Assembly: GCA_004193595.1 (NCBI GenBank)
Contig: RPGQ01000036.1
Coordinates: 1-64,000 of the forward strand
DNA length: 64,000 bases
Reading direction: 5' to 3'
Source: Desulfobacteraceae bacterium Eth-SRB2
GTDB taxonomy: Bacteria; Desulfobacterota; Desulfobacteria; Desulfobacterales; UBA11574
The first letter of the stretch is position 1, and each line of letters begins with the position of its first letter. The position numbers and the translations under genes are program-made. This document shows, piece after piece, positions 37,796 to 47,169 of this stretch. The notes under the pieces were generated by a model. That model was not told the DNA's origin, did no database searches, and worked only from the letters and a program-made list of their open reading frames with translations.

Positions 37796-38869
37796 TTATT
37801 TCAGCTTTTGTATCATCTCTGGTATCAGGATATTGTCAGGATAAATTTTTCTGAGTTTTGCCAATCGTTTCCGCGCCGCTTGCAATTGGTTAGTGTTTAT
37901 TTCCACAATAGCCATGTTAATCCCCGCATCGAAATCTACTTCATTTTGCTCTAATAGCCTTTTCAAATAAGTTGCCGTTGTTTCATAATCTTTCTGACCA
38001 AAGCTACAGAAAGCTTTTAAATTTAGAACATAACTATCATCCTCGCCCTTTAGCAATGTAAGTTGATCAAAAAGATCTTGTGTACAGCTGTCATTAACCG
38101 TGCCCATGGATCTCTGTATCTTTTCAACAAGCCGGACTATTTTCATACTTCTCTCAACATTAGCCTGATGAATTATCTCTTGTTCCGTCTTTTTTGTCCC
38201 AACGTCTATCAGTGGTTTTTCTGATAGTTCTGCTGCCGGATCAAGAGTAGATCTCCCTTTGGTCAAGAAAGATGGAGCTGGGGGAGATGACAAATTGCCC
38301 TTTACCGTGGCCCTGGACAATACTGTAGCCCCAGAGTTGGAAACAGAATTCCTAATCCGCTTATTGTAGGGTCTCGGATGCAAATAATGGGCATCATTTT
38401 TTTTTCCAGAAGGTGTCTTTGGCGCAGCTATTTTTAAACGTCCGGGCGGCAAGTAAACCCTGTCAGGTTCCGGCACCTCATCAGGAATCATATTTTGTGA
38501 GGGAGTCATATCAACCGATTCCGGCTCCTCCTTGGGCTCTATCCGATATTCCCGAGAAGACGTAACTTCTTTTACAGGCCCACGAGATTCTTTATTAATA
38601 TTATAGGCTTGAAATTTCGGCTTAACACTGCCGGATATATTTGATTTCCGGCTATTTTCTTCGATACAGCCCTTGAGTTTATGAACACCATGAAAAGCAC
38701 CAAGGCCGACAAGAAAAATGAAAATATCAAGCATAAGCACTACACGGGGAGAAAAGAGCATACGGCGCAAGGAACAGATATCCCGGCCTTTTATTAATTT
38801 TTTGCTCTCTTTTTTCTCTGCCGCTGATTTAAATTCAAGACTTTTCAGGGCGTTAAAAATAACACTCAT
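37796..38869 (-). CDS. mshN: MshN/GspB-like pilus biogenesis protein
   Basis: This 357-residue protein starts with the typical cytoplasmic leader MSVIFNALKSLE, followed by one membrane helix near residues 42-62 (VVLMLDIFIFLVGLGAF). A long proline- and serine-rich linker leads to a C-terminal TPR-like helical domain (about 235-357). In MSHA systems this protein lies between secretin and ATPase genes and probably supports secretin assembly. It overlaps the secretin stop by 4 bp. It is intact, unlike its neighbours. Confidence 0.75.
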   Translation of the reverse strand: MSVIFNALKSLEFKSAAEKKESKKLIKGRDICSLRRMLFSPRVVLMLDIFIFLVGLGAFHGVHKLKGCIEENSRKSNISGSVKPKFQAYNINKESRGPVKEVTSSREYRIEPKEEPESVDMTPSQNMIPDEVPEPDRVYLPPGRLKIAAPKTPSGKKNDAHYLHPRPYNKRIRNSVSNSGATVLSRATVKGNLSSPPAPSFLTKGRSTLDPAAELSEKPLIDVGTKKTEQEIIHQANVERSMKIVRLVEKIQRSMGTVNDSCTQDLFDQLTLLKGEDDSYVLNLKAFCSFGQKDYETTATYLKRLLEQNEVDFDAGINMAIVEINTNQLQAARKRLAKLRKIYPDNILIPEMIQKLK

Positions 38870-39774
38870 ATAATATTCACGCTTAAAATAATAACCATCT
38901 CTTGGGTTACGTCTTTCTTAAATTCATTTTTAAAAAGATATCCAAGAATTGGAATGGATGAAAGAATGGGCACCCCACTATTCGCCGTGGCATGGCGTTT
39001 ATCAATCAATCCGCCTAATATGACCATATCACCACTATTAAGTGCAATCGTAGTACTGATCTCCTTTATATGAACGACCGGCAGGGATATGCTCTGCCCG
39101 GCACCAGTATCCTCAAGCTCAAGACTTGCCTGATCCACATCACTTTTAATCGGATTAATAAGCAGGGTGATTCGCCCGCCTTCCTCGATAAAAGGGATAA
39201 CACCCAGGATAAGCCCGTCAAACACAGTGGAGACCTCCACTTCTGTTATATCTCTGTCTTGAGTAGATGAAGATTCTCGTGTTATTTCTACACTTTTCTT
39301 ATAAGTAAAAGAGGTTCCCACACTGGTAATTGCAGGCTTTCCATGCTTGGAGCGTATACTTGGATTGGATACGACTTTGGTATCCCCAAATGTTTTTAAA
39401 GCATTTATAGTTGCATTAATTGTCCAATCTGTATGCACACCTCCTAAAACCAGACCCTTTCCTAATGACCAGGAGGCATTTGTTATTTTTGGTGTTACAT
39501 CATCCAGGTTCCTTAAAGATCCCAGTCAATACCGTACTTATATTCGTCTGAAAGGGTGACCTCAACAATCCTGGCTTCAATCAGTATTTGTCTGGAAAGC
39601 ATCTCTTTGAAATGGTTGATCAGCGTTGATATAGAGCGGATCTCTGCCGGCGTGTCTTTGACATAAAGGCTTCCGGACAGTCTATTGAGAGAGTACTTCC
39701 CTCCTTTTGAGATAACCTGTTTGACCATATTCTCGAGTACATCATATCATACGTGATCGGATAAAAAATACACT

Positions 39775-41021
39775 TTATATTGAATCGAACATTGCTACTA
39801 TTTGTAATGACGTGGGTCTATGTTTTCGATTAGGACACATGAGTAATGGAAGTAAAGTTTTCAGATTATCAATAAAGCTTTTTTGAGAAAGTACTTTCTT
39901 TAAAATACACTTTGCCAAGTCATGAGCTATTAGAGAAAAAACGAGTGCTATTCGTTGTGCCGTAATCGATTTTAATTCAATCTTCGCAGATACGACAGCA
40001 TATTCAATTATTATTGAATTTGCAGTAAGAGAGGCAAGTATTGAACTATAAGCAGTGACCAGAACTATATTTTCATTTTCAGATGTTATTTGATCAGCAT
40101 GCAGCATTGACTTAATGGATTTGAAAAACAGCTCAATTTGCCATCTTAGTCGATAAATAGGGTATATCCATTCTGCTAATGCCATTGAACTTGGCATATT
40201 TGTAACGTACCATCGGTATTCCTTTATGAGAGGAAATCGAAAACCAATAAGACGAACCTCAAGGGATTTTTTTCCGGGGAGATTCAACTTTCCCCAGACC
40301 TCGACAATCATGCCTCTCAGGTTGACATTTTTGTCCAACGGTCGCCCAATGTGTCCCTTCGCCACACCCTTGATGACTTTTGTTATTATTGGGACGGAGT
40401 TTGCTTTTAAACGGCATACAAACCATACTCCGATTTCACACAGTTGATGCAGAAAAGCATGGCTGAAGTAGCCGAGATCAAATAAAAACAAAGCCCCCTT
40501 TAATTGATTCAAATCTGGAAGGAACTTGCTGTCGTGTGGCTTTTGGGCACTAATTTTAATCCATTCTGTGCTTCTTACACTCAGTCTGTATAGGGCACTT
40601 AATTTTAAGCAAGCAGGGCTGTGATTTTTTCGATTACCGGGAAATATATTTGATAATCCGGCTGGCAATCGTATAGGAGATGCATCGTACATAAATACAT
40701 CCTCAAATACAGAAAGCCATGAAAGTTTTGAAAGGGCCTTTTCCTGGATATGGAAGGAGAATTTAAGGACAGCTTTTTCAATAAAATCTAAGAGTGTTTT
40801 ATTTGCGATTCGTTCCCAGAAGCTGCTTATGGAAACATTCTTTCCGGTGTGTTTTACAAAATTTCTATGGGCATCAGCAATACTCTTCTTCTTTCCACAA
40901 ACGGAGAAGGTGGTAATTAAAGATACCACGATTTCAAAAAGAGGAATTTTTTTTCCCGCTGGAAGTGCACATTGATGCCTAGAACTTTACGCAACGTATT
41001 CAACTTATGAATAAAACTCAT
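39775..41021 (-). pseudogene. IS4-type transposase of element A, frameshifted at a poly-A run
   Basis: An AAGGAGGTG site precedes the ATG at 41021, which gives MSFIHKLNTLRKVLGINVHFQREK. Homologous sequence then continues as IPLFEIVVSLITTF only if one extra A is read in the A8 run at 40947-40954. The remaining 384 codons are open. Catalytic Asp residues are in FMYDASPIRL and LFDLGYFSH, and the IS4 Y-x2-R-x3-E-x6-K signature is in IYRLRWQIELFFKSIK. It is either a mutant or a gene expressed by slippage on A8. Confidence 0.85.
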
Positions 41022-41368
41022 AATGCACCTCCTTCATCAACTATTTCCGGACTGTTTTTAAGCGCAAATGTATTAGGCGCAACGCGGATGAACGTCTTTG
41101 CTGCTGCATTAATCTTTTTTATTAACGCAGAAACGATAGAGTCTCTTTCCAAGTTGACACCATAGTCTTTTTGAGCAATCTGGATAATTTTTGAAATGTG
41201 TAGAGGTTGGTCGGAGTTTTGAAGTATGTCTTCAACGACAGTTAGATTGGACGTACGTTTTAGTTTTTGTCCATGGGGCAATGTTTTTCGTTGATAGCGA
41301 TAAACAACTCTAAGTTGAGCTTGCAATAATTGTCTCTTAAGTTCTATATAGTTATCAAGTTCAGTCAT
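41018..41368 (-). CDS. HARE-HTH-like winged-helix protein encoded inside IS element A
   Basis: This 116-residue protein has a helical N-terminus (YIELKRQLLQAQLRVVYRY). Its C-terminal domain, VVEDILQNSDQPLHISKIIQIAQ, then IVSALIKKINAA and FIRVAPNTFALK, follows the HARE-HTH pattern (A-x-x-V-L-x-x-x-x-x-P-L-h-x-x-x-I, ending F-x-R-v-x-x-x-x-F-x-L). AAAGGAGGATAAA precedes the ATG, and its TGA overlaps the transposase ATG, so the two are translationally coupled. It lies inside the IS boundaries and so is cargo. It may control transposition or bind modified DNA. That is inference. Confidence 0.7.
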   Translation of the reverse strand: MTELDNYIELKRQLLQAQLRVVYRYQRKTLPHGQKLKRTSNLTVVEDILQNSDQPLHISKIIQIAQKDYGVNLERDSIVSALIKKINAAAKTFIRVAPNTFALKNSPEIVDEGGAL

Positions 41369-41577
41369 TTTATCCTCCTTTCAGTTTTAAATTTAAAAGG
41401 AGTATATACTAAACGCATATAGCATGTCAAGTATTTATTACGTACTTTTAAAGAATATTTGGTTTCTAATTTAAACTGTAATTTCCAAAGGTTGGCATGG
41501 TTGGGAATGTATTTGGGTACGTCTTATCCGATCACCTATGTACATCATATGTATTCCCGTTTTTAGTCCCTTGCCCG

Positions 41578-43106
41578 CACCCCTTTCAAGGTAGTACTTC
41601 TATTTCTTTCTCAGCGCCAGGATTTTAGCAGTAGATACATGGGGTGTATTTTCACAGCTTTTACGCTTTGGCCGGGGTTTTTTTGGGCCTCGGGGATGTT
41701 TACGAAAAGCTGATAGTTTCACCTTGGCCGCAAGTTTTTTGAGTACACTGGCCAGCTTAATTGGTGTCATCTGTTGAAAGATAACCCAATGCCTATAATC
41801 AATTGCGATCATCATTCCGCGATATGTTCCCGAGATTTCATCGGCAAGATAATAGCCGGATACTTGGTTATCAATGACATCTGTTCCATGTACGCTACCA
41901 AGCGCAGCCTTTATAACCGATAAAATAATGTACGACACAAGTGCGACACAGAAACCAAACAGCGCAGCGGGAGGATAACCCAAGGTGTTTATTTCCGAAT
42001 TCAAATGCTCTGTAAGATGCTGAAAAGCTGTCTCAATCGTCCAGCGGCCTTTATATAATACGGCAATCTTTTTAGCGTTTGCCTTGGTCTTTGATAAATT
42101 AGAGATGATAAAAAGATCGGTATCACCATCACGGGTTTCTTTCTTCAGCCGTATACGGATACGCCTATATATATGCTTCCGGCCAGCGTCATCAATGACA
42201 GATATGCGCTGTTCATATACCTTGCCGGTTTCGATCTTACCGATATATTTCTCTTTACCAATTAGCCGCAATGGATACTTTTTATGTTCTCGAATAACAA
42301 AAAATGCATCCCGGTTCTCAATGCCACAGGTAAAGTTAACCGTACAAAAATTGCGATCTGCAATCCAAACATCTGATTTCTCTATTGTCAATAGCACTGT
42401 TTTTTAACAAAGAGCGCTCTTGGGCATGACCATCTTCACAAGGAAATACATCAATTGGCAGACGCAACACCGGATCATAAACCACCAGAGATTTGCCTGG
42501 CAGCGGTCCGGATGAAATGAATCGCAGCTCTTCAATGCGATGCTGGCTTTTTTCGATACAGTTTCCATCAAGTAGCTTTAGTCGCATCCCTGGCAATGGA
42601 GAGCGCACGGTTCCGCCAAGTTTTTTAATGATCGGCTCTACCTGTTTTGCAGCATAGCGTACCAGCTCGGCAGATATATTGGTCTCGATACCGTTGAGCT
42701 TGTTGTAAAGCGATGTGATTGAAACGCATATGTCTTCTTTTGACGCCTGATAGGCTGCATGAACCGATGGATGACTTCCGCTGACAACCTTGCTCATGAT
42801 GTCAAAGACCGTTGAAAACAACACATCTTTGGTGTATTGTTGTTCGGCAGTCCTATTGAACCATTGGTCCAACTGGCTGGGATTTAATACTCGTTCCATC
42901 ATGCCACGGGCCATTACCGAAATCGGGCTTTCTTTAACAAAGTTTTTAAATATCGGACTTAACATTGTCTTCACCTCCAAAAGTTATAGTTGTCTTTCTT
43001 AATATAACTTTTAAAGTAAAGAACGTCCAGCGTTTTTATTGCTAATTATAACCGTTAGTTATAGCACTTCTAAAGTATTGCTAGAAGTACTACCTTGAAA
43101 GGGCTG
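41578..43106 (-). mobile_element. IS4-type element B with 12-bp target duplication
   Basis: This 1529-bp element has near-perfect 25-bp inverted ends (CAGCCCTTTCAAGGTAG... on one side, CACCCCTTTCAAGGTAG... on the other). GTCCCTTGCCCG is duplicated at 41566-41577 and 43107-43118. It landed in the secretin gene 15 bp from the target copy of element A. It carries one DDE transposase on the minus strand, split by a frameshift. Confidence 0.92.
41600..42965 (-). pseudogene. IS4-type transposase of element B, frameshifted at a poly-A run
   Basis: A TTGGAGGTG site precedes the ATG at 42965 (MLSPIFKNF...). The first catalytic Asp is in KLLDGNCIEKS, then the frame ends after ERSLLKN. Dropping one A from the A6 run at 42400-42405 joins it to TVLLTIEKSDVWIADRNF, with the second Asp, and the rest has YKGRWTIETAFQHL with the catalytic Glu. 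All catalytic residues survive, so the single +1 in the A run is the only visible lesion. Confidence 0.85.
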
Positions 43107-43747
43107 GTCCCTTGCCCGGTAAGCTTAACATTGCCGGAAAGCCCGGTGGCCATTTCCGTATCCCCAGCGCCCAGAACATCGCCGCCCACATCAAAATTGG
43201 TTGTAATTGTTGAATCCAAAAAGTTCATCGTAAATATCCGCTCTTGAAAAGGCCTAACTCTGATGACGTTCTTATCAATTTCATAAAAAAGATCAAATGT
43301 GTTCAAAATTTCTTTAAGGACCTTGGCAGCAGAAACATTTTCAAAATTTAATGTTAGCGATCTTGAATCTTTACTGATGCTGGGATCTATAATGAGACTC
43401 ATTCCCACCGCCTGGGACAAGGAATAAAGAATCGGTTCAAGATCTTCATCAACCATGGAAAAAGACACCCTATGATCTTCCAGAGGATTATAGACCGGCA
43501 TGATCGGTTCCACCTCAACTTTTCGGACGGGGTTTTTTTCCATGGAGTCAAGAAGTTCTTTTTGAATCCCGGCCAGTCGATTGGATTCCGTCTTTATCTC
43601 TTTTGTATGATAATCCAGGTAAGAATTTTCAGGTTCCTTTACAAATGATGTCTTGGGGGCACAACTCACAAGAGAAAGACATAAAATAATAGCAAAGCAT
43701 ATCCTCAATTCTTTCATATAGGCTCCAATAATGTCTGATTTTTCTTT

Positions 43748-44284
43748 TTATTTTTTTCTGATACTTCCTTCCCTGGCCTCTGTTATTTTTTCAGCCAGAG
43801 GGATCCACTGAGTGAGCCTGTGTTTATTGACTAAAACTCGTTTTGGCTCTATTTTCACAATCTCGCCTCCCCCTGGAAGTTTAGAGCCTTCACTGTAGAA
43901 TGAACCGTTAATAATACACAAGCGCTTCATTTTTGAAGCAAAGGCAAACGTAAGGGAATAATCCATCCGACTCGGCGGATCGGCCTGCCTGTTTCGGGCA
44001 GTCCTCCGGATGCTTTGCATGGGTTGATAACCCCAAAGTTTGAGGTTAACCGCTTTGGGCTCATATTTAGACGGATAGACAAGACCGGCCATGCTTTTTT
44101 CCAATTTGCACATCTCTTTTACAGTAGCCGGATCAGGACCGGTTATGTCCGTCAGTGATTTGAGCCGGCTGATACGTAACCCGTTGCCCATTTTCCCGAA
44201 AACCTGCCAAGTATATAAAACGGTGGCAATCAAAGTAAATAAAATCAACAGGATAGAAAATAGCCCCTGGTATTTTCTTTTCAT
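43748..44284 (-). CDS. mshK: MshK/PilP-like pilus assembly protein
   Basis: This 178-residue protein has an N-terminal membrane helix (LFSILLILFTLIATVLYTW) and a periplasmic domain. The domain ends in a PilP/GspC-like strand set: IINGSFYSEGSKLPGGGEIVKIEPKRVLVN, a pattern that links inner-membrane subunits to the secretin in pili. It lies 30 bp before the secretin and overlaps the PilM/PilN-like gene by 4 bp. The name follows gene order in MSHA loci and the motif, not a close match. Confidence 0.65.
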   Translation of the reverse strand: MKRKYQGLFSILLILFTLIATVLYTWQVFGKMGNGLRISRLKSLTDITGPDPATVKEMCKLEKSMAGLVYPSKYEPKAVNLKLWGYQPMQSIRRTARNRQADPPSRMDYSLTFAFASKMKRLCIINGSFYSEGSKLPGGGEIVKIEPKRVLVNKHRLTQWIPLAEKITEAREGSIRKK

Positions 44285-45582
44285 CCGATTACCTTTACTT
44301 TTTTTACGAGTTTTACAAGAAATTGAGAGGCCATGATTTGAGTATCAAACCGGCTTTCTCCGACAGTATATCCCCTTTGTCTTAAAATATTCAAAAAGTT
44401 CTGATATCCCGGGTAGGCCACATCAAAAGGGGAATTTATTCTGCCAAAAATTTCGATTTGAACGTCGTCGCTTGTATAATTTATCTTCAGAACTTCCAGA
44501 TTCACATCAGAAAAAACTGCATTTGATATATCGTTAACTACCGTTTTATAGGAAGGCGCGTTTTTGCAATAGGCCAACTGCTTGATAAACGTCAATATAT
44601 CTTTATAGCTTTCCCCAGCATTATCCAGAGGCAACTTGACCTGAATCCCGTCCATTTTTTCTTCTAATTGCGTGATTTCTGCCTGAAGCAGATTTGCTTT
44701 TTGATGGCACCAGAAACTGCCTGCCGCTAATAACAGGGCAGCCAGCAAAAAAATCACATTAAAATATGGAGCACTTTTGCGAGCATAATAAAAAATTTTC
44801 TCCTTTGGAGGTGAAACGTCACCAGTTCCGGACTTTATGTCCATGGCCTTTAGAAAAGAAATGTTATGCTTTTTCCCGTTAAACACTACTGCTTCTTCTT
44901 CAAATGAATAAAATTCACTGTCCGAATCTTCAGGCCATTTGGGCGCCATCCCGCTGTCTATCCAGGTAAGCAGGAAAACTTGGGAGACTTTGATCCGATT
45001 ATCTGACTCAAATGTTGCGATGTTTGCTCGAATTGTTTCCCATAACGAAGAAATCTGTTCATCTTCCATGTCAAAGGCTACAAACCGGTTGGCATAATAA
45101 ACCTGCTTTGTCGTGCCTATGATTATATCGGCAAAACGGTTATGCTGAAAGATGACGGCGGTCGGCTTTTTTTTCTTGATACGTTTTAAAAATCCCCATA
45201 GAACAGAATAAAGCGGGAACAAAAGAATGCTTTCTTCTTTTTCCCTGATCTGGTCCAGATAGGAATGGTGAAGGCGGGTGGGAAGAGCGGTAAAGAAAAT
45301 ATCGGTGTTGTTTTTTCCTTTCTTCTTTTTCCAGTGTGTAAGTACTGACACCGGTTCATCAAAATCACCGGATTCCTGGAGTCGTTTGCGGACTATAAAC
45401 TCCGCATACTTAACTCGTGCTTCTACAGTCATGGTTTGGGAAACCGCTTCTTGCATATCAGTAACAAACCAGATGTCTTCCTTTATATCTTCTAGGTCAA
45501 CAACCGGTTCCAGCGTGTTTCCTGAAAAACTGTAAATAACTCCGTCTAGTTCAATAGCATATTGTTTCGAATCTTTAATCAT
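44281..45582 (-). CDS. mshI: PilM-PilN/GspL-like (MshI-type) assembly protein
   Basis: This is a 433-residue bitopic protein. The first about 270 residues form a cytoplasmic domain in the position of PilM/GspL. One membrane helix follows (about 277-297, FNVIFLLAALLLAAGSFW), then a coiled coil (LLQAEITQLEEKMDGIQ) and a PilN-like periplasmic ferredoxin-fold domain (LEVLKINYTSDDVQIEIFG, PGYQNFLNILRQRGY). This matches a fused PilM-PilN or MshI architecture. It is intact and overlaps the next gene by 4 bp. Confidence 0.7.
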   Translation of the reverse strand: MIKDSKQYAIELDGVIYSFSGNTLEPVVDLEDIKEDIWFVTDMQEAVSQTMTVEARVKYAEFIVRKRLQESGDFDEPVSVLTHWKKKKGKNNTDIFFTALPTRLHHSYLDQIREKEESILLFPLYSVLWGFLKRIKKKKPTAVIFQHNRFADIIIGTTKQVYYANRFVAFDMEDEQISSLWETIRANIATFESDNRIKVSQVFLLTWIDSGMAPKWPEDSDSEFYSFEEEAVVFNGKKHNISFLKAMDIKSGTGDVSPPKEKIFYYARKSAPYFNVIFLLAALLLAAGSFWCHQKANLLQAEITQLEEKMDGIQVKLPLDNAGESYKDILTFIKQLAYCKNAPSYKTVVNDISNAVFSDVNLEVLKINYTSDDVQIEIFGRINSPFDVAYPGYQNFLNILRQRGYTVGESRFDTQIMASQFLVKLVKKVKVIG

Positions 45583-45617
45583 CGCTTCAATCCAAAAATC
45601 CCTAAATCCATTATAAC

Positions 45618-46097
45618 CTAATGCCTGACATAAAATACCCCTTTCAGTGTCAGCAGCATATCCCTTTGTTTGGTTTCCTGAGCGTTGACCGATATTGCTT
45701 TTTTCATCTTCTCTTTACCTAATTCCTGGACGGTCTTAGCATAGAATATTATCGGCTTGAAGTAATAGGCAGAAGAGTTGGCACACTGGTTTAAAATCTG
45801 CTCCATCTCGGAAAAAGTAACCGGTTCTTCAATGTTGATATCATAAACTGCCCATCCGTTTTCCTCCAGCCCCAAAGATCTGGCCCTGTCAATGAAGTTG
45901 TTTGCCCGGAATATGCTATGTTTCTTAAGCTCTGCCTCATTTTTTTGCTGTTTCAGCAATCTATCTTGAACAGTCAGAACCTCTGCTTTTTTCCGATTGA
46001 TGAAATACCGATTATAGGTCGTCAAAAAAAAATGGGCGGCAATAAAAAAAAAGATCGCTAAGCCTACTGAGATTATGGGTAATTTTAATGCGTTGAT
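45618..46097 (-). CDS. mshJ: PilO/MshJ-like protein with no normal start codon
   Basis: Codons upstream of the first usable start (46025) continue in frame and encode the expected N-terminal membrane helix (LPIISVGLAIFFFIAAHFFL), followed by a coiled coil and a small domain, as in PilO/MshJ. No ATG, GTG or TTG precedes the helix in this frame. AGAGGAG lies 8 bp before an ATC at 46097. An ATG at 46128 is in another frame and hits a stop. The start has therefore mutated, a rare ATC start is used, or a base is missing near 46110. Confidence 0.6.
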   Translation of the reverse strand: MNALKLPIISVGLAIFFFIAAHFFLTTYNRYFINRKKAEVLTVQDRLLKQQKNEAELKKHSIFRANNFIDRARSLGLEENGWAVYDINIEEPVTFSEMEQILNQCANSSAYYFKPIIFYAKTVQELGKEKMKKAISVNAQETKQRDMLLTLKGVFYVRH

Positions 46098-46181
46098 ATT
46101 AAATTCTCCTCTAAACCGGATTTTTCATCCCCCTTGAAGCGGAATTTACCTGCAAGTCATTAGGTGTAATTAAAATTATTT

Positions 46182-46829
46182 CTAAAACGGCAACCTCAGT
46201 ATAGCTAATGAAGCAACAACCGGAGCGGTTGAAGCAATGGGCCAGGCAGCCGTCGTTCCCATAGCAGAATTGTTGGGAATATATAAAAAATCGCCATTGG
46301 TGCCATCCATCTCTCCATCAACGATCCTGTCCATTGCCATACCCAGTTCATTGGGAATCGCCGCCATTTGAAGAAAGTTTCCGTAATTCGCGTCATATCC
46401 GAATTGGATAGTTAAATTCGCAAAATTTCCCGCCGAATCCGTATATGTCCTGACATTGGTTGCACCTGTTGGACCTGTAGCAGGAGGTTCTAGGCCGACG
46501 TTGGTCAGTTGAGTATTAAGGTTGTTTTGGCTTGCAAGATTTGCAGGAGCTGGGTCGCCACATCGCCCATCACGATTATTATTTGTATTACTGTTATCAT
46601 CACCAAGTATCCAGCCGGTTCGATCATAGTAGCTGTTGTAGGCCATTTGCCAGGCATTAACAAAAGTGGAATAAAGCTTTTTTTGTTCACCACTTCGAAT
46701 AATGTCTTTACCCTTAACCACTGCCCCGATGATAATACCGATAATGATCAGCACAATGGCCATCTCTATCAATGTAAATCCCCGGTTGTCCGGGAAATAT
46801 TTTATCCTCTTTTTAATATTTTCGATCAT
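46182..46829 (-). CDS. Type IV pilin-like protein (prepilin)
   Basis: This 215-residue prepilin has cleavage at Gly17|Phe18 in NRGFTLIEMAIVLIIIG, Glu at +5, then the conserved N-terminal helix. The globular part has a repeated Asn/Asp/Gly-rich loop (GDDNSNTNNNRDGRCGD). It is the first gene of the MSHA-like locus, and a sigma-54-type promoter lies about 80 bp upstream. It probably forms the main pilus subunit or a large pseudopilin. An AAAAAGGGGGAT ribosome site precedes the ATG. Confidence 0.88.
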   Translation of the reverse strand: MIENIKKRIKYFPDNRGFTLIEMAIVLIIIGIIIGAVVKGKDIIRSGEQKKLYSTFVNAWQMAYNSYYDRTGWILGDDNSNTNNNRDGRCGDPAPANLASQNNLNTQLTNVGLEPPATGPTGATNVRTYTDSAGNFANLTIQFGYDANYGNFLQMAAIPNELGMAMDRIVDGEMDGTNGDFLYIPNNSAMGTTAAWPIASTAPVVASLAILRLPF

Positions 46830-46909
46830 CGTTTCTATCCCCCTTTTTTAAAATAAAGCCTTGTAGTTTTTGACCCATTTTTAAAAAAACCAACCATTTT
46901 GACATTAAT

Positions 46910-46926
46910 AAGCAATTTTCGGGCCA
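46910..46926 (-). promoter_or_regulatory. Sigma-54 promoter of the pilin operon
   Basis: On the minus strand TGGCCCGAAAATTGCTT fits the sigma-54 consensus TGGCAC-N5-TTGCT. GG and GC are separated by exactly 10 bases. It lies 81-97 bp upstream of the prepilin start. Type IV pilin genes are often sigma-54 dependent. The rest of the 310-bp gap 46860-47169 shows no gene. Confidence 0.65.
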
Positions 46927-47169
46927 GGAGGGGTATTGGAAAGGTATTCTATTGATATCAAATAGTTGGCTTGTACAAATGGGGCTTTCAAAAAAAGCGG
47001 CGGAAAAATCACCAATAAGGCGCCAAAATAAAGCGTCAAAAAATTGTCATATAAGATTACGATGAAAACACGAGGCTTTTATTCCGGATCTTAAGGACTT
47101 GAAGTGCCATGGCTATAATCATTCTCACAATAACGTTTTGCTTCAAATTCTAAGAAAGTTATCCTAATT

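Larger units (their letters stand above)
39748..41540 (-). mobile_element. IS4-type element A with 10-bp target duplication and passenger gene
   Basis: This 1793-bp element has inverted ends CATACGTGATCGGATAA (left) and CATAGGTGATCGGATAA (right). TACATCATAT is duplicated at 39738-39747 and 41541-41550, and restoring one copy repairs the secretin frame. It carries two genes on the minus strand: a HARE-HTH-like protein (41368-41018) and a DDE transposase overlapping it by ATGA. The ends beginning CAT and a 10-bp duplication suit the IS4 family. Confidence 0.92.
38866..43717 (-). pseudogene. mshL: MshL-type secretin interrupted by two insertion sequences
   Basis: The N-terminal piece (43717-43107) has a lipobox (LSLVSC, Cys19) and a secretin N-domain. 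The C-terminal piece (39737-38866) has the secretin core (VVSNPSIRSKHGKPA, SGDMVILGGLIDKR, VPILSSIPILGYLFKN). In between lie two IS elements. Removing 41578-43106 and 39748-41540 with one copy of each target duplication gives the continuous reading TGQGTKNGNTYDVLENM, which proves the order of parts. A further frameshift near 39520 separates GIDWD from LRNLDDVTPKITN. The outer-membrane pore cannot be made. Confidence 0.92.

Noticed and set aside
28016-46829. Frameshifts explained simply by poor sequence quality
   Set aside because: Long genes inside and next to the locus (LamG pilin, clpA, secA) are fully open, and the IS insertions with exact target duplications are real lesions. A few single-base shifts at homopolymers could still be errors.
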